From DASRWI01 sp035654655 (GTDB lineage: Bacteria > Bacteroidota > Ignavibacteria > Ignavibacteriales > Ignavibacteriaceae): DNA of 24,473 nt. Of the stretch, positions 24,033 through 24,473 are shown in pieces (position 1 is the stretch's first letter; the number at the start of each line of letters is the position of its first letter). Location of the stretch: positions 1 to 24,473 of the forward strand of contig DASRWI010000045.1 in NCBI GenBank assembly GCA_035654655.1, written 5' to 3'. A program made the position numbers and the translations under genes. The notes under the pieces were generated by a model. The model saw only the letters and a program-made list of their open reading frames with translations, was not told the origin of the DNA and made no database searches.

Positions 24033-24473
24033 TTATTTCATCAACACCATTTTTTTAGTATTAAAATAATCACCTGCTTGTATTTGATAAAAATAAATTC
24101 CTGATGATAAACTGCTTCCGTCAAATTCAATTTCATATTCACCTGATGGTTTTTCTTCATAAACAAGCTGAGTGATTTCTTTACCCAAAACATCAAAAAC
24201 TTTTATAGTAACTAAACCTTGTTTAGGTAAGGTATATTTTATTTTTGTAGAAGGATTAAATGGATTTGGGTAGTTTTGAGATAAAGAATAACTATGTACT
24301 TGGTTATTATATTTATTATCAACATTAAGTGCTGGGTCATCACTTATATATAAACCATCCCAGGTAGCTAGTATAAGATTTCCTTTACTATCTTCTTTTA
24401 CATCTTTTACATTTATGTAGTCTAAGTTATTAGTTATATTTATCCAATTATTACCCTCGTCATTAGAATAAAA
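24033..24473 (-). CDS. T9SS type-A sorting domain protein, C-terminal part (5' end outside window)
   Basis: The minus-strand frame is open from the right edge to TAA at 24033-24035 (146 residues visible). The visible part starts with an Asp-box-like YSNDEGNNW and a propeller-type strand GNLILATWDGLYIS, followed by a short linker. It then has a complete T9SS sorting domain: YSLSQNYPNPFNPSTKIKY, VTIKVFDVLGKEI, a GEYEIEFDGSSLSSGIYFY block and the terminal KKMVLMK. It is therefore the end of a secreted beta-propeller protein exported through the outer membrane by T9SS. It is convergent with clpC. Its sorting domain is clearly homologous to that of the 13688-17389 protein, but the linkers differ, so it is not a recent duplicate of that gene's end. 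Confidence 0.93.
   Translation of the reverse strand, partial: FYSNDEGNNWINITNNLDYINVKDVKEDSKGNLILATWDGLYISDDPALNVDNKYNNQVHSYSLSQNYPNPFNPSTKIKYTLPKQGLVTIKVFDVLGKEITQLVYEEKPSGEYEIEFDGSSLSSGIYFYQIQAGDYFNTKKMVLMK

Noticed and set aside
23827..24069. Short plus-strand reading frame across the end of clpC
   Set aside because: It overlaps clpC in another frame, then runs through the terminator, the REP-like element and the end of the minus-strand T9SS gene; it has no coding character.
1..24473. CRISPR array, tRNA, rRNA, integrase or transposase genes
   Set aside because: Both strands were read for regularly spaced repeats, cloverleaf-type sequences and mobile-element proteins; none was found.

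Overview
The window reads as chromosomal DNA of an AT-rich, Gram-negative bacterium of the Bacteroidota/Chlorobi branch, most likely class Ignavibacteria. The main evidence is two separate proteins ending in a type IX secretion (T9SS) type-A sorting domain with the motif YPNPFNPST, a form especially common in Ignavibacteria. Weak Shine-Dalgarno use, promoters resembling TTTG-N19/21-TAnnTTTG, and both a GluRS and a dedicated GlnRS agree with this. The placement is inference; no rRNA or other phylogenetic marker is present.

Layout. (1) 1-3467 (+) is the 3' part of a very large multidomain gene: an acyl-adenylating (AMP-forming) ligase C-terminus, a long helical middle, a stretch that looks like a degenerate kinase fold, and a C-terminal GNAT acetyltransferase. 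It is open at the left edge. (2) 3503-9915 (-) holds a small exported protein built from two copies of a His-containing helical unit, the gltX-glnS pair, and a soluble hybrid histidine kinase with three receiver domains. (3) 10025-12391 (-) is a pyrimidine nucleoside salvage operon, cdd-tdk-nupC, with a family 2 glycosyltransferase upstream (12462-13436). (4) 13688-17389 (+) is a 1,233-residue secreted Asp-box propeller protein with Ig-like modules, a GATase-like domain and a T9SS tail. (5) 17466-21036 (-) is a tight cluster floA - membrane-anchored low-complexity protein - UvrD/PcrA helicase. (6) 21037-21428 is the only intergenic region over 300 bp. It carries divergent promoter candidates and three clustered inverted repeats in front of clpC (21429-23912, +). 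(7) The right edge has a clpC terminator, a REP-like palindrome and the 3' end of a second T9SS cargo gene (24033-24473, -).

Functionally most of the window is housekeeping: tRNA charging, nucleoside uptake and salvage, DNA repair, membrane microdomains and protein quality control. The less ordinary parts are the ligase/kinase-like/GNAT fusion, the duplicated His-bundle protein beside it, the kinase whose ATP-binding N-box is degenerate, the cluster of dyads before clpC, and the REP-like element. I found no CRISPR array, tRNA, rRNA, transposase or phage gene, and no clear self-contained new defence or mobile system.
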